Assembly: GCA_017468215.1 (NCBI GenBank)
Contig: JAFUJG010000134.1
Coordinates: 1-17,677, forward strand
Origin: Clostridia bacterium
Lineage (GTDB): Bacteria > Bacillota > Clostridia > UMGS1883
Reading direction: 5' to 3'
DNA: 17,677 nucleotides
Of the stretch, positions 8,668 through 15,018 are shown piece after piece. The position numbers and the translations under genes are program-made. Numbering within the stretch: the first letter of the stretch is position 1; the number at the start of each line of letters is the position of its first letter. Under the pieces are notes generated by a model, which worked only from the letters and a program-made list of their open reading frames with translations, was not told where the DNA came from and did not search any database.

Positions 8668-8991
8668 TTACTCAGAGGCTTTGCTTGTCTTCTTGCTTGT
8701 AGCCTTCTTAGGCTTCTGTACATCAGCCGCTTCCTGTTCGCCTGCAGGTTCTTCGGGTTCGCCTGCACCATCAGCTGCTTCGGGCGTTGTCGTTGCCTGT
8801 GCATATGTAGGCCAGCCTTTCATCAAGCACAGCTTTTCAAACATACCCTCAATGCACTTCTCACAAACAACTACCGAAGCACCGCCCTCTCTCGATGCCG
8901 CAACAGAAAATGTCGGCACTTTAAGTCCTGTGCTTCTGCAGCCCTTTATCTGGCACTTACTTCTCACTTTCACAAACTTATATCCAGCCAT
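8668..8991 (-). CDS. Small Cys-rich protein with basic tail, 107 aa
   Basis: I chose ATG 8991 because CAGGAGG lies at good spacing; the longer frame begins within that leader. Four cysteines (C13, C18, C43, C46; a CxxxxC and CxxC pair) could bind one zinc. The middle (about residues 68-92) is acidic and rich in Ala, Glu and Pro. The last 15 residues are basic and rich in Lys, Ser and Thr. The layout suggests a small nucleic-acid-associated or packaging-associated protein next to terminase and portal, but no known family was recognised. Upstream lies repeat element R1, which separates this gene from the terminase gene. Confidence 0.7.
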   Translation of the reverse strand: MAGYKFVKVRSKCQIKGCRSTGLKVPTFSVAASREGGASVVVCEKCIEGMFEKLCLMKGWPTYAQATTTPEAADGAGEPEEPAGEQEAADVQKPKKATSKKTSKASE

Positions 8992-9034
8992 TTTTTCTTC
9001 CTCCTGTTTCATTGTTTGCTAAAGCGTATCACAC

Positions 9035-9210
9035 TTTTTTGCACACCGCGAAAAATCGTATTGACTTGCATTACGGTAACGATTTTCGCTCCGTTGCAAA
9101 AGGCAAATGTCAGCGGTATGCAATTCTTGCATATTATCCGCTTCCCCAATTCATTTCGACCACTTCGTGTTCTTACTCATTGGATTTCGCCCATTGCACA
9201 CTGCGAAAAA
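9035..9210 (-). repeat. Structured repeat element R1 (between terminase and the next gene)
   Basis: First copy of a dispersed element; I name the copies R1-R3. On the plus strand, hairpin I pairs GCGAAAAATCGT (9048-9059) with ACGATTTTCGC (9079-9089). Hairpin II pairs AGCGG (9112-9116) with CCGCT (9138-9142) around an inner TATGCAA/TTGCATA stem and a TTAT bulge. The element is bounded by two copies of the site TTGCACACYGCGAAAAA (9039-9055 and 9194-9210). It begins directly after the terminase stop. Stems covary with R2 and R3. Confidence 0.85.
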
Positions 9211-9218
9211 TGGAAAAT

Positions 9219-10646
9219 CTATCTCCACGGCCTGTTTCTTCGCCTTTGCCAATAGTGCTCAACAGCAGGATTTTTCTCCATTTCATTTTCCTTTGGCGAA
9301 ATGAACTTGTATTGATTAATCATCTGCGTAAAGGCATCCACCGCATCATCGTTTACACCATTGGGAAAGCTCGCACACTCCTCAACAAAGTCATCGGTAA
9401 AATCTGCATACTTTGGCAAATACACATTTCCCGCCTCAACAATGCCACTCACAGCATTTGCCCTCGCAATCTTGCTCTCCTTCGGAGTAACAGCAATAAT
9501 CCCGCCTATCTCATGTCGTAGCATCGAAATAATTGCGGAACCGTTTGCCTTATCTTCAACAAGTATCGAATGTTTTTCCGGGTATTTATCGTTTATGTAC
9601 TGAATTGCCTTAAGTGTCTCGGGAAAGTCCATTTTTCTCTTAATAAGGTCCACCAGATACCAGTCGGCACCCTTTTTTCCCCACACTTCAATTGCTACAT
9701 AGTCGCTGTCATCATTGCCCTTAAAAGCCGCATCAACACTTATAGCAACAAAGGGCATATTGTCGGGAAGCACATCATAAGATTGCCACCATCCACGCTT
9801 GAATATATTACCTTCTTCGCTTGTAGGTCTGCCCTGGAACAGTGCATTCCAAGCTCTCATACCGCCTTTATAGCTTGCTTTAAAAGCCTGGAGCCATTTG
9901 TTGTCTTTTCCTATTTCCGGGCAAAGCGCATCTCCGACTTTTCTGCCAAGTATGTCATTTTCCTCGGCCTCAACCGGGATATTAACAACCTCAACATTTT
10001 CTTCTTCACGAATTACACGCCCTGCCAGGTCATCCTCATGCCAACGAGTTTGAATAATAATTATTTTTGTTCCTGCTTGCGCTCTTGTTTTTATCGAATT
10101 CTGCCATTCTTCCCAAAGCCTTGCACGGTAGGTAGGACTGTCCGCTTCCAACCGGTTCTTTATCGGGTCATCTATAATAATCAAGTCTCCCGAGTTACCC
10201 GTAATACCCGACATAATACCTCTCGAAATAATGCTACCTCCATGCTCTGCAATTTCCATGTCTCGGTCAGAAGCCTTTGAAAGGGTTATGCCAAATATTT
10301 GTCGTCCGTACTCGTCAATTTTTGCTTTGTTTCGTCTTCCGAACTTCCCTGCAAAATCGTCATTATAACAGGTCAGTATGCATCGCCTGTCCGGGTATTT
10401 CCCCTCATACCAACTAGGCAAGGTTTCCGTCACCGTCAAGCTCTTACCATGCTGCGGAGGCGTTGAAATCACCATAATGTCATAAGGGTTGCCAGTATAC
10501 GTCTCAACAAATGTCTGTATCTTATTAGCCAGGAATTTATGGAACCTCGTAGCTATCCATTTTCCCCGGTGAACAAAGTAGCAGTAAGCAGCATAGTTTT
10601 CCCTAAGAAGCTGTAGAGCAAATGCCTCATTACTCTTTCTTGACAT
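9219..10646 (-). CDS. terL: Terminase large subunit, 475 aa
   Basis: The ATPase motor and nuclease that packages phage DNA. The ATPase domain has a Walker A-type STPPQHGKSL at residues 61-70 and Walker B LIIIDD at 155-160. The coupling segment IIQTRWHEDD follows at about 197-206. The RNase H-like nuclease domain shows acidic residues in AISVDAAFKG (D305), ILVEDKANG (D365) and VNDDAVDAF (around D433-D437). Length of 475 is normal. The start at 10646 overlaps the end of the small-subunit gene by about 17 bp, the usual terS-terL coupling. The stop is followed at once by repeat R1. I see no frameshift or missing catalytic residue, so the protein should be functional. Confidence 0.96.
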   Translation of the reverse strand: MSRKSNEAFALQLLRENYAAYCYFVHRGKWIATRFHKFLANKIQTFVETYTGNPYDIMVISTPPQHGKSLTVTETLPSWYEGKYPDRRCILTCYNDDFAGKFGRRNKAKIDEYGRQIFGITLSKASDRDMEIAEHGGSIISRGIMSGITGNSGDLIIIDDPIKNRLEADSPTYRARLWEEWQNSIKTRAQAGTKIIIIQTRWHEDDLAGRVIREEENVEVVNIPVEAEENDILGRKVGDALCPEIGKDNKWLQAFKASYKGGMRAWNALFQGRPTSEEGNIFKRGWWQSYDVLPDNMPFVAISVDAAFKGNDDSDYVAIEVWGKKGADWYLVDLIKRKMDFPETLKAIQYINDKYPEKHSILVEDKANGSAIISMLRHEIGGIIAVTPKESKIARANAVSGIVEAGNVYLPKYADFTDDFVEECASFPNGVNDDAVDAFTQMINQYKFISPKENEMEKNPAVEHYWQRRRNRPWR

Positions 10647-11154
10647 ATCCTGCTACCTCCGCAAGACTTTCAATGTCCATATCACCAAACCCTACATTCT
10701 CTGTAGTTTTTCCTCGCATCAAAGCCTGCTTGTTATACATCACATCAACAACACCACTCAGCTCTTTGAGCGAAGGAATAACGAGTTTCTTCGCCTCCTG
10801 CTCCAACAAGAAAACAAGTTTATTTTTATCGCTGTCACTAATGTCTCTATCCTTTACCACCTCTGCGATAATCCCTTTAATTGCACTAAAGTCTATGGCC
10901 GCAACCGTAAGCTTATCCTTAATCAGCTGAACACCAAGGTTTATAATCTCCCAGGCATTTTCAACAAACTTTTCTTTCCCCTGTTTTTCCGCACTTTCTT
11001 CCGCTTCCGTCCTTTTAGGTTTATCACCGTTCACAATACGCCTGGCGGCACTCTCACTTATCCCTGCCATTTCTGCACATTTCTTAAAGCTCTCGCCTGT
11101 CTGCCTTGCAGCTATAACAATCTCCTTCTGCTCGTCCGTAATCTTCTTTCCCAT
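10630..11154 (-). CDS. terS: Terminase small subunit, 174 aa
   Basis: Immediately upstream of and overlapping terL. Residues about 1-45 hold a helix-turn-helix (IVIAARQTGESFKKCAEMAG then SESAARRIVNG), the typical DNA-recognition part of small terminases that picks the packaging start site. The rest is helical and charged (KLVFLLEQEAKKLVIPSLKE), suitable for ring oligomerisation. The ATG at 11154 has GAGGTGAGGG upstream. It is the first protein gene downstream of the intrinsic terminator at 11224-11251 and of structured element R2. Late transcription therefore has to start after that terminator or pass through it. Confidence 0.88.
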   Translation of the reverse strand: MGKKITDEQKEIVIAARQTGESFKKCAEMAGISESAARRIVNGDKPKRTEAEESAEKQGKEKFVENAWEIINLGVQLIKDKLTVAAIDFSAIKGIIAEVVKDRDISDSDKNKLVFLLEQEAKKLVIPSLKELSGVVDVMYNKQALMRGKTTENVGFGDMDIESLAEVAGYVKKE

Positions 11155-11191
11155 ACCCTCACCTCATTTGCTATTCACAACTTAACACAAC

Positions 11192-11395
11192 TTTTTGCAC
11201 ACTGCGAAAAACACCAATGCAATAAAAAAGAGACCTGCCTGAGCAAGTCCCTTCCGACTCCGCAAAAATCATATTGATTAACCTTTCGGTAATGATTTTT
11301 GCTTCGCATGTAAACGAAAATTGTTGGCAGTATGCAATTCTTGCATATTATCTGCCTCCCCGCTCTGCTGTGACGGCTTCGCCCTCTTGCACAGC
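11192..11395 (-). repeat. Structured repeat element R2 (upstream of terS)
   Basis: Second copy of the R element, with the clearest stems. Plus-strand coordinates: hairpin I GCAAAAATCAT (11262-11272) with ATGATTTTTGC (11292-11302). Hairpin II is GGCAG/CTGCC (11326-11356), with the same inner TATGCAA/TTGCATA stem and TTAT bulge as R1. Hairpin III is GCTGTG/CACAGC (11367-11395). The conserved site TTTTTGCACACTGCGAAAAA is at 11192-11211. The region between terS and the 68-codon gene (445 bp) holds this element, the terminator and element A. I see no convincing protein gene there. Confidence 0.85.
11224..11251 (-). terminator. Intrinsic terminator upstream of terS
   Basis: On the minus strand, GGGACTTGC, loop TCAG and GCAGGTCTC form a 9-bp stem with two G-U pairs, followed by six T. 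It lies between hairpin I of R2 and the terminase genes. It would end any transcript coming through elements B, A and R2 before the late operon. Confidence 0.75.
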
Positions 11396-11463
11396 GGAAA
11401 TTCTCCCTTCTATTCCGGGCGCACACGTATACACACCACGCTCGCACGCTGCACTCCGCCTTT

Positions 11464-11561
11464 GCGGTCAACCGCATCCATTCTGACTACGCCCTATAGC
11501 TTGTCAATCATGGGCTGTTTTCGCATACGAACTATTCGCCTCACTTCGTTTCGGATAGTTC
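11464..11561 (-). repeat. Structured repeat element A
   Basis: Direct repeat of element B with the same three-part plan. GCGGTCAACCGC is at 11464-11475. A hairpin pairs CCAT...TGAC with GTCA...ATGG (11478-11513). A longer hairpin pairs GAACTATTCG with CGGATAGTTC (11529-11561). Stem differences from B are compensatory. It lies just downstream of the 68-codon gene and abuts R2. Confidence 0.8.
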
Positions 11562-11599
11562 AGCATCATTTTTTAAACAACACAAACAAGACGAGATTA

Positions 11600-11806
11600 T
11601 CACTCGCCATTTTTCTCAGCATCCTTCATCAGAGCTTTATAAAAGCTACACTCCTTATAATTTCCCGAACAATACGGATAAACAATCAGTCTCCGTATTT
11701 TTTTATCACGGAACACCACATCTCCGATGCCGCACTTCATAGTCATCTTATATACACTTTCTTCTTCCCAGAAGGGGCACAATCCATAGAGGGGCAATTC
11801 TATCAC
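11600..11806 (-). CDS. Small Cys-rich phage protein, 68 aa
   Basis: A small protein with a CPFWEEE segment near the start, a second Cys in MKCGIG, then YPYCSGNYKECSFYKALM. This four-cysteine plan resembles a family of small clostridial and phage proteins that probably bind zinc; I know no function for them. The annotated start is GTG at 11806, but the AAGGGAG just before it is too close. TTG five codons in, or so, has better spacing, so the N-terminus is uncertain. The gene lies alone between two copies of structured element A/B, which is odd. Confidence 0.65.
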   Translation of the reverse strand: MIELPLYGLCPFWEEESVYKMTMKCGIGDVVFRDKKIRRLIVYPYCSGNYKECSFYKALMKDAEKNGE

Positions 11807-11863
11807 TCTCCCTTAAAGCTCTTTTCCTAAACGTCATTTCGCTCTAAAACACACGACTTACAA

Positions 11864-11966
11864 GGCTAGTGGTCAACCGTAGCCGTTCTGACTTCGTCAA
11901 AGCCTCGTCAATCACGGACGGTTTTCACATACGAGCTGTTCGCCTCGCTTCCGCTTCGGACAGCTC
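11864..11966 (-). repeat. Structured repeat element B
   Basis: Second copy of element A. Hairpins are GGCTA/TAGCC (11864-11884), CCGT...TGAC with GTCA...ACGG (11883-11917), and GAGCTGTTCG with CGGACAGCTC (11933-11966). Positions that differ from A mostly change in pairs. It lies between the HUH replication gene and the 68-codon gene. Confidence 0.8.
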
Positions 11967-12010
11967 AGTAAATTTTAAAGGTGCTCTATCACATCCTTTC
12001 ACACCCTTTT

Positions 12011-12754
12011 TCACTCAACAACTTTGTTCCTATATGTAGGAATTCGCACATATTTGAAATTTAAAAAGCCGTTTACACCCTCGTAAACGTTTACTAATTT
12101 ATATCCTTTCGGCGTCTTAGGAGGCTTGTCTACGCTGTATTTTCGCTTAATCTCCTTCGCCGTTTCTTTCTCGGGCTGGCTCACACTTTTGGTCTGAATC
12201 CATCTTTTGCCTTTCACCTCAACAGCATGGTCAAAAAGGTAATTCGCAAGAGAGGTGTAATCTCTCCCATGGTCAACGCCGTTATATATATTGTGAGCTC
12301 TGAGCCTTTCAACTCTTGTCACAGTTCCGCCCTTCCACTTGTCAATTATGTAGTTCTCCCACACACCGTCTATAATAAGATGATGATGCAGCCTTCCACT
12401 CTGTCTGCCGTAACCTGTCACGGCAACAATCTTCGCATTCTTAAATTTGTATCTTATTTTTCTTATGTACTTCTTGAGCTCCGCTTCAGCTTCCTTGTAA
12501 CTCCTCGGCAAATGCTTATCATCATATGTAAGTGTCACGTACAATCCACCACGACAAAAAGTGGCATTCACATTCCCGATAAATCTCTTTCGGCTCTGCC
12601 TCTCGTTGGCAATTCTTTTTTCCTCATCAGTACGAGGGCGGGAGAGCTTCCTCTGAATGTCGCTTGCATCCTTCACGCCTTCATTCACAGTGTAAACTTC
12701 AACATCAAGCACACAACCCGAGTATATTTTTCGTTTATACTTTTTTATTGCCAT
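12011..12754 (-). CDS. HUH-type rolling-circle replication protein, 247 aa
   Basis: Shows the three motifs of HUH Rep proteins in order. LYVTLTYDD (residues 71-79) is motif I. RLHHHLIIDG (121-130) is motif II, with the metal-binding H123 and H125. DYTSLANYLFDHA (165-177) is motif III, where Y172, or less likely Y166, would be the nicking tyrosine. The overall plan resembles the Rep proteins of small ssDNA phages (Microviridae VP4) and related Rep-like proteins seen in some Firmicutes phages. It would nick one strand at a hairpin origin. ATG 12754 has AAAGGGG at good spacing. The gene is bordered on both sides by hairpin-rich DNA, so nearby hairpins are possible substrates. A transposase role cannot be excluded. 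Confidence 0.85.
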   Translation of the reverse strand: MAIKKYKRKIYSGCVLDVEVYTVNEGVKDASDIQRKLSRPRTDEEKRIANERQSRKRFIGNVNATFCRGGLYVTLTYDDKHLPRSYKEAEAELKKYIRKIRYKFKNAKIVAVTGYGRQSGRLHHHLIIDGVWENYIIDKWKGGTVTRVERLRAHNIYNGVDHGRDYTSLANYLFDHAVEVKGKRWIQTKSVSQPEKETAKEIKRKYSVDKPPKTPKGYKLVNVYEGVNGFLNFKYVRIPTYRNKVVE

Positions 12755-12781
12755 ACTCTCGCCCCTTTCCGCTTCCCCAAA

Positions 12782-12989
12782 GGCTCCCTTGTGTAAAGGG
12801 AGCTGTCGCCCATGGGCGACTGAGGGATTGTTTTAATCTAATTCCGCTTGCGGAATTTATTCATTAACTCGTTCGTAGAACGAATTTCACTTTATGCGTA
12901 GCTTAAAATTTCATTGCGTAGCAATTTCACTTGCCGTCAGGCAAATTTCACTGCGAAGTATGGCTCACAGGCCATACTTCGCTACATAC
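12782..12989. repeat. Chain of short hairpins with ATTTCACT-like spacers
   Basis: Eight consecutive hairpins in about 200 bp. They are GCTCCCTT/AAAGGGAGC, the perfect palindrome GTCGCCCATGGGCGAC (12805-12820), ATTCCG/CGGAAT, TCGTTC/GAACGA, an imperfect TTTATGC/GCTTAAA, ATTGC/GCAAT, TTGCC/GGCAA, and a 12-bp stem GCGAAGTATGGC/GCCATACTTCGC. Three loops are GTA. From the fourth hairpin on, the units are separated by AATTTCACT or a close variant. The last hairpin contains the stop codon of the 105-codon gene. This region fills the gap before the HUH gene. Confidence 0.85.
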
Positions 12990-13282
12990 TGCCCATAACT
13001 CATCTTTTCTTTATCCCAAGCTTCCTTTGCAATCCTCGCTCTTTCCTCGTACCCGGTTTCCTTCCTGGCACGTCTCGAGCCCAAAGCCTTGCACGCATCA
13101 CTGCAAAAATGCACGCTTCTGTCTGCAGGCACAAACTGCACTCCGCAATTAAAGCAATGTCTCTTTGTAATACCGAGCTTTGCCGCATTTAAATCCTTGC
13201 ACTCTGAGCATCTGAACGCCCTCGACCCCTGCTGCAGAAATTTCACACCGCATACCACGCAAAATCCTTTCTTAACTTTCAC
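12965..13282 (-). CDS. Double zinc-ribbon protein, 105 aa
   Basis: Two four-cysteine sites are visible: C8, C11, C25, C28 and C43, C46, C60, C64. Each has the CxxC...CxxC or CxxxC layout of a zinc ribbon (FCVVCG...RCSECK; HCFNCG...FCSDACK). The C-terminal 40 residues are basic and helical. Such proteins in phages are often nucleic-acid binding or HNH-associated, but no nuclease motif is present here, so I leave the function open. The start GTG at 13282 has AAAAGGGG upstream at good spacing. The last codons form one arm of a 12-bp hairpin that opens the repeat chain. Confidence 0.75.
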   Translation of the reverse strand: MKVKKGFCVVCGVKFLQQGSRAFRCSECKDLNAAKLGITKRHCFNCGVQFVPADRSVHFCSDACKALGSRRARKETGYEERARIAKEAWDKEKMSYGQYVAKYGL

Positions 13283-13323
13283 ACCGTTTTCCCCTTTTCA
13301 CCGTTCCGTCAGCGACTCTCTCA

Positions 13324-13444
13324 AAATCGCTTTGATTTTATTTCAAGTAGCGATTTCTCGCTCGCTTGCATTAGGCAAATATCGGCAGTAAGTGCATCCC
13401 CACTTGTTATCTGCCTACCATCTCGCTGTGGCGGTTACACCGCC
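13324..13444 (-). repeat. Structured repeat element R3
   Basis: Third copy of the R element and the most diverged in sequence. Hairpin I pairs AAATCGCT (13324-13331) with AGCGATTT (13349-13356). Hairpin II pairs GGCAG (13384-13388) with CTGCC (13411-13415), with an inner AAGTG/CACTT stem in place of TATGCAA/TTGCATA but the same TTAT bulge. Hairpin III is GGCGGT/ACCGCC (13430-13444). Hairpin III lies inside the end of the 56-codon ORF. The shared 20-bp site of this copy is displaced to 13611-13630. Confidence 0.75.
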
Positions 13445-13577
13445 TTGCTTGTTGGATTTTGCCGTCATGGCGTACCTTCAACCACAAATTAAACTTTCTG
13501 CAGTACGCATATCGTGTCTTACCATTTTTCATTCTATGTACCGTCACAAGATGCGTACAATTTCTTTTACATTCCAT
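13407..13577 (-). CDS. Possible small Cys-containing protein, 56 aa
   Basis: An ATG at 13577 with GCGGTGG four nt upstream opens a frame of 56 codons ending at 13407. The peptide is strongly basic and begins MECKRNCTHLV; cysteines at positions 3, 7, 26 and 47 could form a loose metal site. It fills most of the gap between the ParB-like gene and R3. The last codons and the stop fall inside hairpins II and III of R3. The gene may therefore have captured the repeat, or the frame may be partly fortuitous. No family recognised. Confidence 0.45.
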   Translation of the reverse strand: MECKRNCTHLVTVHRMKNGKTRYAYCRKFNLWLKVRHDGKIQQARRCNRHSEMVGR

Positions 13578-13631
13578 ATAACCACCGCTTTATTTTCAAA
13601 ATATCACGCTTTTTTGCACACTGCGAAAAAT

Positions 13632-15005
13632 TCAATCCTTTTCATACAGTTCATGGCTTCCGTCAAGCAGCGCCGCTTCCTCATCGCTCATTACATATCC
13701 AAGCGTCTTTAAAAATTCGCACATCATTTCATTGTTCGCAAGGTGTTTGTGTATTCCCCACCAGTCAAAGGGTTCCTCAACCTTACATTCCAGTAACACA
13801 TACGCCTTAACTGCCATCAGCTTCAGCACCGCACTATCCTTCAGGCTCGCTTTAACATTCGTTTGTGTAACACCGGGAAGCACCAGGGTTACATCCTTCA
13901 TTTTCTCCCATATACTTGTGTACATAGGGCCGTCCCTCAACAAAACTGCAGCAATGGCAGTCAGATGCTCACTTCTGTATTCGTATTCATTCATAAACTG
14001 CCTTCTTGCCGCCTTAACCGCCAACCAAAGCTCCTTGAACTTCATTCTTTTCTCACTAAGCCGAGCGTCCTCCGCTTTTCTTTCAGCTTCCTCAAGGCTC
14101 TCAGCCTCAATTTCCTCAGAAGTACGTATTCTGTAAACATTAAAGGTTTTGCCATTCACCCAATAAAAGAGTTCCTGTCCTTCCTCTCCTAAAGGCTTGC
14201 TGAAATCAGTCTGGCTCTGCCATGTGTACAACAAAGTAACCCTCACCATATCCTCTGTGATTTCATCTTGTCTAATCTCCTTTGCCTGAGCATCCATATA
14301 CTGCTTCAGCACTTTTATCTTTTCCGCTTCCTTCTGGGCATCGATTGCACGCTTCAGCTCCCATGCAAAGTTATTTGTGCCAATGCTCTCAAGCACCTTT
14401 TCACGCTTCGCCTCATCCTTTATCTCCAAAAGCTTCTCGTAGTCGGCAAGTGTCGCTCCTCGGATTTCCGCTTCCTTCAGCTTGTCCACACTTGCAACCT
14501 TCATCAGATTTTTTCTTCGCCTTACCGTACTTTCGCTCAAGCCTGTCTGCCTCGACACGTCACTCACAGTGTCGCCCAAATCAAGCATCATCTGAATGCC
14601 GCCTGCCTGCTCAACAATAGTAAGGTCACTTCGCTGCATATTTTCACTGAGCATCACCGCCAACTGTTCCTTCTCGCTCATAGCACGCACAATACAAGGC
14701 ACCGTCTTAAGCCCTGCCATTTTCGCCGCCGCAAGTCTTCTGTGCCCGATAACAGCTGTGTAACCGTAGCTTCCTGGCACAACCGTAAGGTTCTGCATTA
14801 TCCCGCTTTCCTTTATGCTGTCAGCAAGCTCCGTAAGGTCTCCAAGATTCTTTCTCGGGTTATCCGGATGCGGAAAAATCTTCTCAACCTCAATCATTCT
14901 TATAACAGGAGCTGTCGGCTCTACCGACTGAGGGGTTGTTTCATCAAGCATCATTTCTGCCGCTACCATTTCTTCTTCCAATGTAGGTTCATTAGCTATA
15001 AACAT
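13632..15005 (-). CDS. ParB/Spo0J-like CTP-binding and DNA-binding protein, 457 aa
   Basis: The N-terminal ParB domain covers about residues 35-130: IFPHPDNPRKN, then the nucleotide-binding GHRR at 87-90, then ENMQRSDLT at 121-129. A helix-turn-helix follows (TVSDVSRQTGLSESTVRRRK, 146-165). The remaining 290 residues are long, charged and helical, with a Glu/Arg-rich segment near 305-335, much longer than the C-terminal domain of chromosomal ParB. ParB normally works with ParA on parS sites for segregation. No ParA is seen here, so it could instead regulate transcription or chromatin, or ParA could lie outside the window. ATG 15005 has AAAGGTGG six nt upstream. Confidence 0.92.
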   Translation of the reverse strand: MFIANEPTLEEEMVAAEMMLDETTPQSVEPTAPVIRMIEVEKIFPHPDNPRKNLGDLTELADSIKESGIMQNLTVVPGSYGYTAVIGHRRLAAAKMAGLKTVPCIVRAMSEKEQLAVMLSENMQRSDLTIVEQAGGIQMMLDLGDTVSDVSRQTGLSESTVRRRKNLMKVASVDKLKEAEIRGATLADYEKLLEIKDEAKREKVLESIGTNNFAWELKRAIDAQKEAEKIKVLKQYMDAQAKEIRQDEITEDMVRVTLLYTWQSQTDFSKPLGEEGQELFYWVNGKTFNVYRIRTSEEIEAESLEEAERKAEDARLSEKRMKFKELWLAVKAARRQFMNEYEYRSEHLTAIAAVLLRDGPMYTSIWEKMKDVTLVLPGVTQTNVKASLKDSAVLKLMAVKAYVLLECKVEEPFDWWGIHKHLANNEMMCEFLKTLGYVMSDEEAALLDGSHELYEKD

Positions 15006-15018
15006 AAACTTCCACCTT

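Noticed and set aside
9056..9138. Minus-strand leader peptides beginning MQELHTA in R1 and R2
   Set aside because: An ATG after a GGGGAAG or GGGGAGG in hairpin II gives short frames with the same first residues, but R3 lacks the ATG and the peptides diverge at once. The shared sequence is explained by the inner stem TATGCAA/TTGCATA.
11175..11477. Minus-strand frame of 100 codons between terS and the 68-codon gene
   Set aside because: It runs through R2 hairpins and the terminator, has no ribosome site and a Cys/Arg-rich, unnatural composition. I treat the region as structured RNA or repeat.
12782..12989. CRISPR array in the hairpin chain
   Set aside because: Units are short palindromes of differing sequence with constant spacers, the reverse of a CRISPR array, and no cas genes are present.
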